NCBI GenBank assembly: GCA_030248225.1
Contig: JASANE010001549.1
Location: 1-64,000 of the forward strand
Source: Trileptium ribeirensis
Lineage: Eukaryota > Nematoda > Enoplea > Enoplida > Thoracostomopsidae
Direction of reading: 5' to 3'
DNA length: 64,000 nt
This document shows, piece after piece, positions 25,555 through 36,086 of this stretch. Position numbers and translations under genes: made by a program. Each line of letters begins with the position of its first letter. Positions within the stretch are counted from its first letter, which is position 1. Under the pieces are notes generated by a model that saw only the letters and a list, made by a program, of their open reading frames with translations, made no database searches and was not told the origin of the DNA.

Positions 25555-25815
25555 TAAAAGGCGCTTCTGGGAATTCGACAAAGGCGCTTCTAAAAATTCG
25601 ACATAGGCGCTGCTGCGAATTGACAAAGGCGCTTCTGGGAATTCGACAAAAGCGCTTCTGGGAATTCGACAAAGGCACTTCTGGGAATTCGACAAAGGCA
25701 CTTCTGGGAATTCTACAAATGTGGATCTGCGAATTCGACAAAGGTGCTTCTGCGAATTCGACAAAGGCGCTTCTGGGAATTGGACAAAGACGCTTCCGGG
25801 AATTCGACAAAGGAG
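25555..25815. repeat. 23-bp tandem repeat with a restriction-like GAATTC core
   Basis: About eleven copies of GGCGCTTCTGGGAATTCGACAA-like units, 22-23 bp each, with most copies keeping GAATTC. Because 3 x 23 = 69, all three frames stay open and give 23-residue protein repeats on both strands. These frames are artefacts of the repeat. The flanks are unrelated AT-rich DNA. Confidence 0.9.
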
Positions 25816-26459
25816 ATTCTGTATGAAAACTTTATAATTTCACGAACATACTGAAAGTTGTGCAACTAAATTCACTATATTCTTCCGAACTATATGACAT
25901 CCACAAGGCTGGTAGACACATAGAATAAATTGTAAAAAAACAATATGTAAATGTGGCTGCGATCTATATTGACAACAAGTTATTGGGATTGATAAAGGCC
26001 GGTAATAAAACTATCACAATGTTTTAATCTCAATGAGTTCTGTCCTTTTAGCATAATAAATAAGAAACTTTACAAATAAATAAATAAAATCTGAGCTGCG
26101 GTTATATAAATATATACATACTATCTGTTTGTTTAGGAACCAGTTTTTAGCGTTGAATTACATTTTCTGTTATTGATAAGCACTCAAGATTTTTGGTAAT
26201 ATTGTAAGTAAAACAAAAAATATCAATATTTAGATTAAAAAAACGCATATTGAGAACAATTATACTAATGGTATATCGTCGGTGCTGTCAGACTACTAGA
26301 TAAGATTTAATTAATAATATTACTATTACTTTAATTTTCTTAGGTTACAATATTTCGTTAGAGCAAGACTTTGGATGTGTTCACATTGCGTCCGATCCTA
26401 TATGTCATTTCGCTGTACCGAATCGTTTGATGTAATGTGAAAAAATAAATATACGAAAA
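25816..26459. other. No recognised gene
   Basis: AT-rich sequence with no ORF or transposon signature. Confidence 0.35.
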
Positions 26460-26785
26460 CGATGCCTCGACCCCCTACAGTTTCTGGGGGAGGGGGGAGG
26501 GTCGAGATGCCCCGACCCCCAGTTTCTGGGGGGGGGAGGTCGAGATGCCCCGACCCCCAGTTTCTGGGGGAGTAGCTCGGACCCCACAGTTTTTTGGGGA
26601 TCGGTCGGACCCCTTCCAAATTCTGGAGAGTGGTCGGTTTATAAGCAGCTGCCTATAAACCGAACCCCCAGAAATTGAGGAGTCCGACCTCCCCCCCAAA
26701 AACATGGGATTGGGTCCGAGCTGTACCCCGGAAACTGGGGAGAGTCGGGGCATCTAGACCCCCCCAGAAACTGGGGGTTTAGGCC
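26460..26785. repeat. Hairpin repeat with C5AG-TTT-CTG5 units
   Basis: Repeated units of CGACCCCCAGTTTCTGGGGG or close variants, each able to fold as a 7-bp G/C stem with a TTT or AAA loop. They occur at about 26465-26640 in one orientation and at about 26660-26780 in the other. Spacers share GGTCGAGATGCCCCGA. The minus-strand frames across it are repeat artefacts. Confidence 0.8.
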
Positions 26786-27334
26786 GAAAACGGCCGTATC
26801 ATCAAACACGGGCTAACATGTGAGTGCAGAAAAGTGTCATACTCTTCCCTACTGCACTCTTGGTAATATCAACGAATTAGCTAATTAATTAACTAATTAG
26901 CATGTTTTTAACTTTCTCGAATAGTAATAAACACCAGATTCACGATCACCACAGCGAGATATAGTATATGTACCAAAATAATAGCTTTACACTAATTATT
27001 CATAAAAAAATAAGCAATTTTTGTTTGAAAATGCTAAAAATTGATTAACAAGCGTAACTAATTAGGTAATTACTAATTAACTAAAGCAAATTTTGACAAA
27101 ATCTACATGTCTTGCACCTCACCAATATTAGACCTTTCAAATAAATAAAATATAAACCGGCCCAGTAGTTATTGAGGAGTTCAGCGGACGAATGGACGGA
27201 CGGACAGACAGTGCCAATTTTTCCTCTCTGACGAAAACTGAAAGGCTTCGCTTCTCACCATAAATTTAAGAAAAGAAAACCAGAGATATACAAACTGTGC
27301 TGGAATAGACAACAAAATGACCATGCTTGAACAT

Positions 27335-27450
27335 TCAACAAGCAAACAAACAAAAAATGCAACAAACAAACATACAAACGAACAAATAAACAAACAAAGA
27401 ATAAAACAAACAAACATACAAACGAACAAACAAACAAACAAACAAACAAG
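27335..27450. repeat. CAAA microsatellite
   Basis: A run of AAACAAAC/AAACATAC units. Reverse frames read Phe-Val-Cys-Leu repeats and are not genes. Confidence 0.9.
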
Positions 27451-27526
27451 TTAATCCTACTGCGTTGAATCGGTATATAATTTGTTATATTCCCTTTTCT
27501 AGAAAGAAGATCCTCCCTACCTACAC

Positions 27527-27595
27527 CACTACCCCCCCCGCCCACCGCCTCCAACCGCCCCAACAACACAAAACCCCCACCCCCCCCCCCTCTAG
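27527..27595. repeat. C-rich tract
   Basis: A run of CCCCCCC and CCACC words just outside the 3' LTR. Low complexity only. Confidence 0.7.
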
Positions 27596-27753
27596 TGAAA
27601 AGAATTTCCGATTCAAACTAAAACTGACAATGTCTGATCGGAAGCAACTTCAGCCATCAAGGCACGAGTTAAGGCGACTGTGCGTACAAAATTCTTAAGC
27701 CATACCTGGCTGTGCTACAACTGACTTGAAATACAGCTAATTTAACTAAACGT

Positions 27754-28284
27754 GTAATAACGGTGACGCAGCTGCATGGCGCAACTTCCTAACACCATGC
27801 CCTCACGACCCCGGCTAATGTTATAATGTCAAACCGATGTTCCCTGTCCTAATCTTACGGAAGTTGTTTTGTCTAGCGTAATTTGAAGTGGAAACGCGTG
27901 ATAATTTAGGTTTACCAGGGGAAATTTGAGTTACACTATGTTTGTGCCCGGTCGAACACTTTATTCTTTGTACCCTGAGTGGCCCCCACAGGGTTCCGAC
28001 ATTCCCTGAGAGCTTAATGTCGGGCTGTCTAATTGGTATCCTGATAACCTAGTTATATTAGTGTTTGGGCAATAAAGTTTTCCTAGTAAATTTTTTATCT
28101 TTTGTTTGAGTGTGACTATCACGCCAGTGAGTTGGACAGGTGATTTGGCGGAACACTCTCGCTGCAGTACCATTGCACAATTATATCAATGCTGGCGGCA
28201 GACCGCTCGTGTCAGGGCTTGGGGTATTTACGTCCGCAAGCCGTGGCACGAAGGGTCGGCCCGTCCACTTGAACATCCTTATCA
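27754..28284 (-). repeat. 3' LTR (core)
   Basis: It is almost the same sequence as 52248-52963, with TG...CA ends in both readings (TGTAATAACGG at the low end, CTTATCA at the high end). Compared with the other two copies it lacks about 190 bp near 27813-27830. In element sense it has a TATAAT-like box (about 28180) and an AATAAAG polyadenylation signal (about 27960-27968). Similarity to the copy at 1-1347 continues above 28284, so the original LTR may extend to about 29.2 kb. Confidence 0.8.
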
Positions 28285-29240
28285 CGCTAAGAGTTCAACA
28301 ACACGGGACGCGCCAGGTGATGTTCAAGAGTTTATTCAAAGTTATGTACAATGTCAGTTAACAACGGGCATCCGGTAAGGTAAATAGGTAATTACAAACG
28401 ACGACAGTAATAATCTACCCGTCCAAGCATTCGTTCCCTTGTCCAGTGCAAAAGAGAAAGGGGTGGCGCGAGCGAAGTCGTTCCCGGTAGTACCGGACCA
28501 AAATCTGCATATACCCGAGGCGTCCAACTAGGTCCGCTATAGCTCGGGTTAGGTGTTTGGCGTGCTTCGAAGTTCGCTCTTAATAGCGCGCAGCGGTGCA
28601 TGCAATTCGAGAACTATGCGAGGAAGGGAGCGAATTCGTTACAGCAATGACGGGGCATGAATCCGGGTACGAAAACCTGGATATACAGTACATGTTAGAA
28701 CGTAGTAGGATTAACGAAATCAATTATGATACAGATCATGAAACGGTAAAGTGCGAAAATTACTCGGAGTACAAGCGAGCAGATGCTGATGCTCGTAGTA
28801 CAACAAGCACGGCGCCGGCATGGCAGTCAAACGTTAAAACACTGTCTGATGTCTTCTTAATCCCGTAAATACGGTCTAGTATCCTTATCAAGTCTCTTAC
28901 AACGTTTCGTCTACAGGCCAGATCTTACTCCAATTGTTGACCGCTTTTGCTCAGTGTCTTTAGCAGACCAGACGTGAATCGAGATTTTGACTCGTGTCAT
29001 TCAAATCTGTAAATGGTGAGACTGGAACAGGGCGGCTGATTTTGATGGTGGGGGCACTGGTTGAACTACCTTAGATCGGCTGGGGACGTAGTTTTAATCA
29101 CTTTGAAAGGTCGCCCCTAGCTACGATTTCGACAGCCGAAAGGGAGAAGGGCACGAGCAATTGTCGTCTCTAGCGATTTTCTAGGCGACAAATGTCGCGC
29201 TTTCAACTGTTTGGGCGGATTGCCGTGCCCGTCCTACAAC
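28285..29240 (-). repeat. Possible upstream part of the 3' LTR
   Basis: Not present beside the 5' LTR at 52963, but collinear with positions about 370-590 of the left copy (for example ACCTAG-x2-GGAC followed by GGTTTACC/GGTATATG, then AATAAACT). Either the full LTR is about 1.5 kb and the 5' LTR is truncated, or this is 3' internal sequence. A possible LTR start, TGTAGGACGG, lies at 29236-29227 below a purine tract. Confidence 0.4.
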
Positions 29241-29282
29241 TGGGACTAGTTGGCGCCCTACGGGGTCTGGGTCTTTTCTTTT

Positions 29283-29336
29283 GGGGTGGTTTTGGTTGGT
29301 TCCTTTCTTTTCTTTTCCTTTGTTTCCTTTGTTGTT
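29283..29336 (-). promoter_or_regulatory. Candidate polypurine tract
   Basis: In element sense there is a run of about 31 purines with a single C (AAAGGAAACAAAGGAAAAG and so on) just upstream of the possible long-LTR start. A polypurine tract primes plus-strand DNA synthesis next to the 3' LTR. It is not immediately adjacent to a proven LTR border, so the role is uncertain. Confidence 0.35.
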
Positions 29337-29387
29337 GTTCTCGTCTTTTGTGTTCTCTCTCTCTAACTTATCCTATTGCCTTATAGT

Positions 29388-31800
29388 ACTGTACACGTTG
29401 TCGTTGTACAGTGACTCGACTGCACTATCGAAATTGTGCAGTCGAGTTATCACTAAAATTTTATTAAATTTGTTCAGACCTCGATGGTCGAGTGGTTAAT
29501 ACTGAAAGATCTGCAGCGGGCTTGAATTCCCCGTGCAGGATCGAAACTCAACAAGGGAAAATGAAAAAGGAGAGAGACAAAACGACAAAAATCAAGGCAA
29601 GGGCATACATAGTACATAGCCTAACGGGCAACCAGTGATAAAATGAAAAAATGCTTAAATTCAGCGATCAAGTCGCTCCAAACAGAAAACGGGGTTTTGC
29701 ACTTGCTCAGTTTGGGGTCAAAACGATTCGCGAGGGCTACGATTTTTCTTTATTGAAAATGAGAGCATTGTGGCTTCATCTCGACCATTTAGCACCCTAG
29801 CGTGCCTTTGAAAGCGTTTATTGTGACTGATTTTGGTGTTTAGCCATGCCATCGGTTCGTTCTGGTAGCAGGAGATTTCCTACGTACTACCATTGAGCTT
29901 AACCACGAGTCCGTGCCGTAATGAACCTTAGTAAACTTTATAACCTAATCGCGACAGCTTCGAAGTGAACGTTTTGAAGCAGTATCTTTCACTAGAGCTT
30001 AGGCGGTGGGGTCATCGGGGCCGTCGAGGACTCGGGCGGTCGGGTCTGGACTTCGTACAAGGCACTGATGCTTCTCTCGTGATAATCAAACAAACACTAA
30101 TCGAGGTTGAAATAGTCTGGCCACCTTTGTACGCGGCAATCATTGTGGTTAGAAAGCAAAACACCTTATGCTCACCTTGATATACTTAGATTTTTTTAGT
30201 CTTTTCCGTGTTCCCCAAATTTTCTTAACTCGTTCTGAGAAATGAAATTTTAGGGCTTCCTAAAGCCCTACAGAGGCTAGTCCTCTGTCCCTAACTGCAA
30301 CGTCAGTCCGAGCTCAAGCAGCGGCATGAGCATCGAACGGTCCACTAAGCTATAAATTTGTAAACCATAACCATAATCAGAAACAAGCAAGCAAGCAAAT
30401 CCCTAAGGCTTCATGGTGAAATTTTACCGTGGTCAGCTGAGGAAAAATTCGACAGCCCTAACTCAAGAGTAATAAGTCATGTAAATGCGCGGACGAGAGG
30501 CGTCCATTTTTGAGTTGTCTTACCTATGACCACGGGGAATCAGAACTACTTCGACTTTGGCGTCCCCAACTTAACACCTTCCGTGCATTCGCTCAGGATG
30601 CCCAAAACGGAACTCGACGGGAGGAGGTTTGTCAAAGAACCTATATGAGTGTAACAAGTCAGCATGTAAATTGGGGTGTCCATTGACGGACGTGAGGTCG
30701 ACCTATGCCGAGTCAACTAATGCTACAAATAATTGGTTTTCGCTGAACAGTCTTTTACAACCATAGCTGGGGAAAATAAACCCCCATGCTCTCGACTCTC
30801 ATCCTGACTTACTAAGTTCGATCCGGGAAAGCAACTAATAGTCCCCTTCCGTGAGACGAAAGATGTCTACACGGGTCCTCCAACGTCGAATCCCATTCCA
30901 AACCGAGAAAACAAAAGCACAAGAAAGTCAAAAATCGAGGCGAAACCATGAAATAAAACTAAAGCGTCGGAGCCGGTCAGTAAAGTCGACCGAACTCCGC
31001 GCTGCCGAAGTCGAACTGATTCTAAGAGACGACGCGGTAGTCGTAGCCTCAACATTTTCGGCTATGTTGAAGGATAGCGATTTTGTCGCTATCCAATCGG
31101 AGAAGATCTTTGAACGCCCACTTTTTTTAGTTCAAACCCGGGCGCCCAATCGAAAATTTCCCAAGATTTTATTTTTGACAGCTATCGTAAACCCTGGGTC
31201 CCCTTTAGAGAGAGTCGGCTTCAATCGAAATCGCCGACATCAAATTTGAACCCTCCGAATACTCGGAGGTCGACCATCTGTGACTTTTAGCTTACATTCC
31301 AACGAGATCTTGAACCTCGTCCATCTTTACTTTTAAATTTACGTCAGAAATTTATCCAGAGGTCATTGCTCAGATCTCTTAAAGCTCTTACCTAATCCTA
31401 AATCGACTGTTATCCCCCCAACTGTTCTACAAAAATGGTTGGATCACCTGTCAAATTCGAAATTTTGAATCTTTTTTCCCATACAAAACGCTCGGATTAA
31501 GCTGGAAATCTGTCCTCATTTCGGGACAGATTCGTCTTCTGGTCCACATTCATCAAATTCCCACCAGCTAACTCGTCGATTTAAGGTCAAATTCCAGCTA
31601 TTTAGCGAGTTAGCTTCATCATCCATCACCTAATTTAAGCTTAATGAGAGTCCATATGGGGCTAAATTTTCTACCAATCCCATGGGTAAACGTACAAACA
31701 TTGCACGTTTACATGTCGGCTTACAAGATAAAGCCAAACATTCCTAGCATTCCTAGCTGATGGCTTTTCAAATATCCCGACAGGACGTCTTTAGACGTCC
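29388..31800. other. Dense field of perfect stem-loops in the element's 3' region
   Basis: Perfect stems I can read include 29388-29412 (8 bp), 29414-29447 (12 bp, ACTCGACTGCAC), 30251-30270 (8 bp), 30271-30287 (6 bp), 30968-30999 (5+5 bp), 31072-31094 (9 bp, GGATAGCGA), 31252-31269 (7 bp), 31507-31532 (9 bp), 31566-31615 (10 bp), 31686-31712 (8 bp) and 31783-31800 (8 bp, TT loop). No credible protein is encoded on either strand; the 132-codon plus-strand frame 30851-31249 has no known domain. The region lies between the NADAR gene and the 3' LTR and would be a 3' untranslated region of the element's RNA. Confidence 0.6.
29476..29553 (+). tRNA. tRNA-like remnant (SINE head or tRNA pseudogene)
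   Basis: TGGTCGAGTGGTTAA matches an A box of a serine/leucine tRNA, and GGATCGAAACTC at 29538-29549 is a weakened B box about 53 bp later. The acceptor-stem halves do not pair and no clear anticodon loop is present, so this is not a functional tRNA. A tRNA-derived SINE is possible, but I cannot define its body. Confidence 0.35.
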
Positions 31801-34800
31801 CGGAGGAAGGAATGAGCTGATTTCGCGGTCTGGGGCGCAGCACATTCCTATGTATCCTCTGAGCTACCGGGGGTCCTATTCAGGAACTCCCAAAGCCCAC
31901 GGGAGGGTCCTAAACATACCCCCGTCCTTCCTAATCGTATGCGTCCAGTCCGTCCGTAAAACTTACAGATTTAGTAGAATTTCGTACGTCTTGTCCTCGT
32001 TCGTCCTGTTTTTTGTCATGTTCTTTCGTACTCTTTATATATATACATATATATCTATATCACTATATACATACACATATACATACAATACTCATGAGCA
32101 CATAAACACACACTACGCATGAGACACACAGGCGACCTGAGCGACAGAAAGGTCGCTCAAGTTCACACCAGAAACACGCAGAAGAACAACAACAACAACA
32201 ACACAACCACACAGCAACCACAACAACAACGACACAACACAATCACGACGACAACAACAGCGACAACCGACCAAAGAGGTCGGTTAGAGAGAGAGAAAAA
32301 GAAAAGGAAAAGCGGAAAAGAAGGGGCACGGGAAGTGAGGCGGGACAGGGAAATCCTGAGGGATTTTCGAAGGGCCGGGGCGAAATTCGGTCCCAGGACG
32401 ACGAATGGGGCCGAACGATACCAAACACGAGGGGGGTAGACGCAGTGGCCGGTCGAGACCCAATTTTGGGTTCCGACATACATTAGTATACAGGGTTTCA
32501 GCGGGCTTTCCCGCGCTAACGGTTGGGCGGAGCGACGCCCGCCGGGCATTGTTGAACTCGCCTTGGAAAGGCGATTCAAACCAGGGGTGATTTCCCTGCT
32601 TTAACGGCGGCGGTTAGAGGGTCACTAAAATCACGACAGATAGAGAGAGTGTCGATAGTGGTGCGGGCGCTTTCGTCGGCCGTCGCGGGTTAACGGGGCA
32701 ACTGACGGAGACCCGCCGGGCATCTTCGGAGATGTCTCGACGTGGTGAATACAATGAGGGCGAGTTGCCCATTTTCGAGTTAGGGATAAATTTTCGGTAA
32801 GTCTGTACCCACTTTCAGTCGGAGTTCCGAGCTGGGGGCACTTTAGCGGGTTATAGCGAACTAACGAGGAGTCGGGCGGACGCCCGCCGGATATCATTGT
32901 ACTCGCCAATAGCAGGCGAGTAAAATGAGGGGTCGCATGTGCGCATTTAGGGTCAGGGGTCGGGTACGAAGTTGGTGCAAACTGACGGAATTTAATGTTC
33001 AATTTTCGTGGTACATTATAAAACACGGAAATAAAGTAAATAGCAGCGGGATGACTGGTCAGATCGAGACCCGCCTGGCCTCGTCTGATGCCTAAATGGG
33101 TAGGCTACTTAAAAACACGCATACTTTCAATCAATGATCCGACGGTTATAAGAAAACCAGTTGCTAGGGCGCTGGTCAAGCCATTTTGGGGGTTCAAGAT
33201 GCTGTAACAAGGGAGGATTTGTCCGGTGGGGGCGGAAAAACAGAAGTATCGGGACGGGAAAATCAAGTAGCACGCATGCACACACACATATATGTATCGT
33301 TATATGTTCAAATGTATATATTTAGGTCATATCCTCGCGGAACCATGGTCACCAGCCAAACCTAGCGTAAGTATTGGCCGTTAATTTGTATTTTCACCCA
33401 CTTGTCCCTAGGATATCTCAGGAAATCTCCCAGCGATTTGTGATGTCTTGAGCTCGTTCGAAAGCCCTGGAAATTCTCTATCGAAAAGTACTCGGAGCAT
33501 TTTCGAGAAATCTGAACCGTTGGACGGTTACGGGCCGGTAAACAGGCACGAGGTCCGTTATTTCCGAATGAGCGGAAACTACCGTAACCCATTTGTTTCA
33601 GCTTACTTTAGCGACCATTATGCTATAGTTTGATCGAACCAGGTAAAATTGATAGTCCTGATTTTGATCACTTCCCAATCCCTTAAATTGTCAAAAGCCT
33701 CCTATTCCCGGACGGTCTAAATTTTGAAGTTTCAATGGGGAAACAGGGGTTGTTGGTCGAGTTCCGCTCGGGTTTTCTGTCCTGGCCAGTTGAACATTCT
33801 CCTACCTTCCTTGTCTTTCTGAGTTCGTACAGCTACCCGAAGTGAATTTCCTCTGGGCTCACATGAGCCTGTCCCAATATATAATTATACAAGAAATCAT
33901 GCAATAGCAAAATTATATCAATGGCAAACCATGGCAATGACAAAAATCATACTCATAGTAAGAATATCAGTGGTAATAAACAAAGTAATTATCCATGGCC
34001 ATGGCACCATGCAACCTATTAAAAATTTGTTCCCATATATTGTGTCTGGTGCCATTTGAGGCGCGTTCAAGTAGTTTTAACGTCGAAATCATGTCAGAGA
34101 CACGTAACGGGCCGGAACGAGCCTGTTACATCTCTTATATTTTTAAATGGAAATTTTCGGACTTAATTATTCGGGTTGGAGGCAATTTTCTCTGTTGTTC
34201 TTATGGTAAAGTTCGTGCCTATAGTGGAGTCTCCGACAACTAAGACCCCTTTTTCAATAAGTTACATGAAAATTCCGGTTTCCTAGTTTACTTAATGTTA
34301 TTGTCGAAATGTCTTATGGACCATCATTGGTCCCAGCCACACACCGTGGTCCTGGCCTACTAAAATTTAAAGTTGGTTGCTTGTTTACGAATTTCTGAAA
34401 ATGTGTTATTCGATGCCAACTTTTAGCCAAATTCCGGCGAGCCCTTCTTAGATCCTGGCAATTTCTACTCCTGAAAAGTCTTCCTCTTATATTTTTAAGG
34501 GGGTGAAAAGGACTTTGCACTACTTTTTGAAAGAATTTTCAGCATGGTTAAAAGTCGCTTTATACAATTATTTCTGCCCTGGTGCCATGATAAAGTTATG
34601 CACACAATAACATATTACACAACGAATACAAATGTAAATAAAATAGGTGATAACCTAACACATTCATAATGTTACCTATACATCGGATAATATACATATA
34701 ACATCGTTATGATACATTGGTTTCGGGCTCACCGCAAGTGCATTTGACAGTTCCTTGTGGCAAAACAACCAAAAAGCTCCTTCCATAATCAATGGACATA

Positions 34801-34830
34801 TGGTCATGTCAGAGTTTCCTTCTTATTGTC
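31801..34830 (-). other. Noncoding 3' region of the element
   Basis: No gene is supported. It contains a TA-rich microsatellite (about 32035-32090), CAA/CAACAA repeats (about 32183-32275), the hairpin-bearing repeat array at 32500-33105, and otherwise unique sequence of intermediate GC. Confidence 0.45.
32500..33105. repeat. Three to four imperfect direct repeats with GC-rich hairpins
   Basis: Units near 32505-32590, 32690-32755 and 32845-32930 share CTAACG followed by GACGCCCGCCGGGCAT-like sequence and then (in the first and third) ACTCGCC with a hairpin. A weaker fourth lies at 33060-33100. Spacing is about 160-185 bp. Units one and three contain a GGGCG...CGCCC stem, followed by a CTCGCC...GGCGA(G) stem. 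Confidence 0.55.
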
Positions 34831-35964
34831 TCACTCCCAACTATTGGGTGCTAGGTTCTGTTGAATCCACGTACGGAAATATCCGAGATAGGGTTCGGTA
34901 ATGTGTGGCTCCGCAATTTCGGCGCCGTCCGTAATACTTTCCCACGCTCCCGATTCGTTCAATTCGGGTGGGTAGTCGGGCATCGACGACTTCTGCATCC
35001 TACCGGGGAACTGCCATTTAATGTCTTGAAACATCTTGGTAAACTCGTCGTGCCATTCGACAGTATTGTCCTGTGCCATGTCCCAATGTGGAGATGGCGG
35101 AGCGATAATTGCTCGGGCCCCCTTACTGAGTAGGTAGTCGAATGAGCATATGTAACGGCGCACTCGACGCATGACTTTGCTAGGTGTATCCAGCAAACGG
35201 CCTTCGTGCGGCTTCGACCGTAGGGCCGCTTTATATCCACCAAGAATCATGATGGTTTTAGTCTGCGGCGTTGCAATGCACGTCGCCAGTCGGACCAGGA
35301 ATTGCATGGTGGCTCCTGGCCATGCTAGGGCGAACCACCCTTGAGAGGCGGCCATGCTGACCAAAGGCGACGCTAATGAGTCGCCCAGAATCAACACAGT
35401 TGGCCAGAAGGTGTCGTTATGGTGAAGGAAGGTTTGTACTTCCTCCAATAGGCGACCCATAACATTATGGCAGGGTCGCGGTCGTTTGCCGAAGGTGATG
35501 TCCTCTGGCCCTAGCCCAATGCCCCAGAAGGAATCGGACCGATTTGCCTCAAGCAATTGCGCGTGCCCTGTGGCGAGGAGGGCCTTCTGAAACTGTGGGA
35601 TTTTGAATTTTTCCAGCAGCACCGTCCGCATTTGGTGAGGGCGCACTGAGGGGAGGCGCTCCGTTGTCTCCTGGTCGAGGAACTTTTGTTTGTTCCGACG
35701 GGAGATGGCTTTGACGTCTCGAGCTCCCATTTTCAAGTCCGATATGTCTTGTTTCGCCTGTTCCTCGTCGCATAAATACGTGACGAGGAGCTGATATCCT
35801 TGCTCCGTTGAGGCATATTCGATGGGATATTGATTTACTGTTTGGCCTAACGGAGCCATGTTAGAAAGTTCCGGCCATCGTGTGCCTTTGGACAGGAACG
35901 TTTCAATCGGCGCATCATAGTTGATGGTGTAATACGGCACGCGAGGTTGCGAAAGTTGTTCCAT
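34831..35964 (-). CDS. NADAR domain fused to SGNH/GDSL-like domain
   Basis: 377 codons, intact, ATG at 35964. Residues about 28-182 follow the NADAR (YbiA/DUF1768) family in order: LSNM at 33-36, ASTEQGYQLL at 51-60 with the conserved Glu, a GARDVKAISR block at 80-89, QMR at 111-113, EKF at 118-120, LLATGHAQLLEA at 129-140, SFWGIG at 145-150, and HNVMGRLLEEV at 166-176. NADAR proteins bind ADP-ribose-type ligands, and some members remove ADP-ribose from guanine bases. Residues about 188-377 look like an SGNH hydrolase: GDSL at 194-197 (block I serine), PGAT at 216-219, ILGG at 240-243, and a late His in PHIT at 353-356. However, the block III Asn (GxND) reads GGYK and the usual Asp three before the His is not seen, so catalysis by this half is doubtful. 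It is the last gene of the element, 122 bp after the preceding ORF, and the frame is unbroken although pol is ruined. Confidence 0.82.
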   Translation of the reverse strand: MEQLSQPRVPYYTINYDAPIETFLSKGTRWPELSNMAPLGQTVNQYPIEYASTEQGYQLLVTYLCDEEQAKQDISDLKMGARDVKAISRRNKQKFLDQETTERLPSVRPHQMRTVLLEKFKIPQFQKALLATGHAQLLEANRSDSFWGIGLGPEDITFGKRPRPCHNVMGRLLEEVQTFLHHNDTFWPTVLILGDSLASPLVSMAASQGWFALAWPGATMQFLVRLATCIATPQTKTIMILGGYKAALRSKPHEGRLLDTPSKVMRRVRRYICSFDYLLSKGARAIIAPPSPHWDMAQDNTVEWHDEFTKMFQDIKWQFPGRMQKSSMPDYPPELNESGAWESITDGAEIAEPHITEPYLGYFRTWIQQNLAPNSWE

Positions 35965-36086
35965 GTCGTTGAGTCCTTTGAATTGGTGATTCCTGCAATA
36001 GTATTCATCGCCATTAGTAGCAGCTCTTGAGGGAGTTTGGTGGTGGGAGCTCGAGTTTTCGGGGTAATTCTTGGGTGGTTTAAACG

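Noticed and set aside
25520..25826. Three overlapping repeat ORFs on both strands
   Set aside because: They result from a 23-bp tandem repeat without stop codons.
27961..28173. 70-codon frame conserved in both LTRs (also 52643-52852)
   Set aside because: The two LTRs were identical at insertion, so shared openness of a short frame is not evidence of coding; it spans the TATA and RNA start region.
29246..29264. TTGGCGCCCTACGGGGTC on the plus strand, resembling a tRNA-Lys primer-binding site
   Set aside because: All element genes are on the minus strand, no LTR end or gag follows on the plus strand, and only the first eight to nine bases fit.
30851..31249. 132-codon plus-strand ORF, basic N-terminus
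   Set aside because: It lies antisense in the noncoding 3' region of the provirus, contains several of the hairpins, and shows no domain.
32163..32579. 138-codon minus-strand ORF with a hydrophobic Val/Cys/Leu end
   Set aside because: The hydrophobic end is the complement of a CAA repeat and the rest overlaps the hairpin repeats.
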